Source: an uncultured Bacilli bacterium
GTDB taxonomy: Bacteria; Bacillota_I; Bacilli_A; RF39; UBA660
DNA: 14,345 nt
Assembly: GCA_947625005.1 (NCBI GenBank)
Contig: CANQNA010000024.1
Span: 1-14,345 of the forward strand
Reading direction: 5' to 3'
Below are positions 13,383-14,345 of the stretch, piece after piece. The translations under genes and the position numbers were made by a program. The notes below the pieces were generated by a model, which searched no databases, was not told the origin of the DNA, and was given only the letters and a program-made list of their open reading frames with translations. The first letter of the stretch is position 1; each line of letters begins with the position of its first letter.

Positions 13383-14345
13383 TTATTCGTCTTCTTCTAC
13401 TTTTTCAATTTCTTCAGCATGATCAACAATACTAATAGTGGATACTAATTGATTGTCTTTTAAATTTATTAATTTAACTCCTTGAGTTACTCTTCCTAAT
13501 TGAGAAATTTGAGAAATTGGTAATCTAATTAACATTCCTGAATTTGTTATAATCATTAAATCTTCATCTTCAGTTACAATTTTAAATGATATTAATGTTC
13601 CATTTTTATCAGTAACACTTAAAGCTTTTACTCCTTTACTAGCGCGTTTTGTTTTTCTATATTCTGATAACTTAGTTTTCTTACCATAACCTTTTTCTGT
13701 AACTATTAAAATATTACAATCATCATTAGTTGAAACATCTAATCCAATACATTTTGTATTATCTAAGGAAATTCCTCTAACTCCGGAAGCAGTTCTTCCC
13801 ATAACTCTTACTTCTTCCTCATCAAATATAACCATTCTTCCTTCTGAAGAAGCTAGAATAATATTATCATTTCCGGTTGTTTTTTTAACACCTATTAATT
13901 CATCACTTTCTTTTAAAGAAATTGCAATTTTTCCAGAATTTCTAATATTTTCAAAATCTTCAATTTTTGTTCTCTTTACTAAACCTTTTTTAGAAGCAAA
14001 GAATAAATATTTAAAATCTGTATCTGATGTAGAAATCTTCACCATTGATGTAACAAATTCATCTTTAGCAATTGGTAGAATGTTAATAATTGGCAATCCT
14101 TTAGATTGACGAGAAAATTCTGGAATTTCATAACCTTTAACTCTATATACTTTTCCTTTATTAGTAAAGAATAGAATATAATCATGTGTGGATAAGTTAA
14201 TCAAGTGTTCCGCAAAATCTTCTTCATTTGTTGACATTCCCTTTACACCAACGCCGCCTCTATTTTGTGATTTGAAAGTATCAACAGTTGTTCTTTTTAT
14301 ATATCCTTTATTAGTTAAAACAATCATAATGTTTTCTTCAGGAAT
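13383..14345 (-). CDS. gyrA: DNA gyrase subunit A, C-terminal domain (partial)
   Basis: The last 320 codons of gyrA; the gene continues beyond the right edge, and its true start and the catalytic Tyr domain are outside. The visible part is the DNA-wrapping beta-pinwheel. Six repeats can be read, each with a strand-turn-basic pattern: TNKGYIKRT, TNKGKVYRV, SKKGLVKRT, SSEGRMVIF, TEKGYGKKT and TNSGMLIRL. The first blade is followed by QNRGGVGVKGM, the GyrA box (consensus QRRGGKG) that marks gyrase rather than topoisomerase IV ParC. The protein ends in a short acidic tail (EEIEKVEEDE), which in other gyrases tunes supercoiling. gyrA is normally close to oriC, agreeing with the adjacent parS sites. 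Confidence 0.95.
   Translation of the reverse strand: MPEENIMIVLTNKGYIKRTTVDTFKSQNRGGVGVKGMSTNEEDFAEHLINLSTHDYILFFTNKGKVYRVKGYEIPEFSRQSKGLPIINILPIAKDEFVTSMVKISTSDTDFKYLFFASKKGLVKRTKIEDFENIRNSGKIAISLKESDELIGVKKTTGNDNIILASSEGRMVIFDEEEVRVMGRTASGVRGISLDNTKCIGLDVSTNDDCNILIVTEKGYGKKTKLSEYRKTKRASKGVKALSVTDKNGTLISFKIVTEDEDLMIITNSGMLIRLPISQISQLGRVTQGVKLINLKDNQLVSTISIVDHAEEIEKVEEDE

Noticed and set aside
1..14345. UGA read as tryptophan (mycoplasma code)
   Set aside because: All genes are full length with standard stops, tryptophans are UGG, and trmN6 and yaaT end at UGA at expected lengths.

Overview
The window is a strongly AT-rich stretch of a Bacilli-type (low-G+C Gram-positive) chromosome. Every gene lies on the minus strand, so transcription runs from high to low coordinates. 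Tryptophan is read from UGG and every gene is open with the standard code, so this is not a UGA=Trp mollicute. The order gyrA > (parS) > ffs > tadA > dnaX > ebfC > recR > bofA > holB > yaaT > trmN6 > pth > mfd > spoVT > metG > tatD > 3D-domain protein > rsmA follows the origin-proximal block of Bacillus subtilis, but in condensed form. Several genes found there in Bacillus (tmk, yabA, rsmI, fin, rnmV) are absent. An uncultured gut-type Bacilli lineage (Erysipelotrichales/RF39-like) is plausible, but this is inferred from gene order and composition only.

Right end (13095-14345): the C-terminal beta-pinwheel of GyrA, cut by the window edge, then a non-coding region with three parS sites (ParB-binding 16-mers). 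Next come a clear promoter and a minimal 4.5S-type SRP RNA of about 71 nt, whose closing stem plus a U run forms its terminator.

Middle (3401-13094): a tightly packed run of genes with 1-43 bp gaps or short overlaps. It covers tRNA wobble editing (tadA), replication clamp loading (dnaX, holB), recombination and repair (ebfC, recR, mfd), RNA modification and RNA quality control (trmN6, pth, yaaT/ricT), and two homologues of sporulation genes (bofA, spoVT). Few internal promoters or terminators are visible, so much of it is probably one long transcript.

Left end (1-3400): a sigma-A-type promoter and a methionine T-box riboswitch with its terminator control metG. metG is followed directly by tatD and a secreted or anchored 3D-domain protein, then a hairpin terminator and the start of rsmA, which runs off the window.

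I found no mobile elements, CRISPR arrays, tRNAs, rRNAs or obvious new multi-gene system. The most interesting points are the parS cluster touching the SRP RNA promoter, a possible frameshift site in dnaX that would give a short gamma-like form, the spoVT and bofA homologues in an otherwise trimmed locus, and an rsmA start with no visible ribosome binding site just after a terminator-like hairpin.
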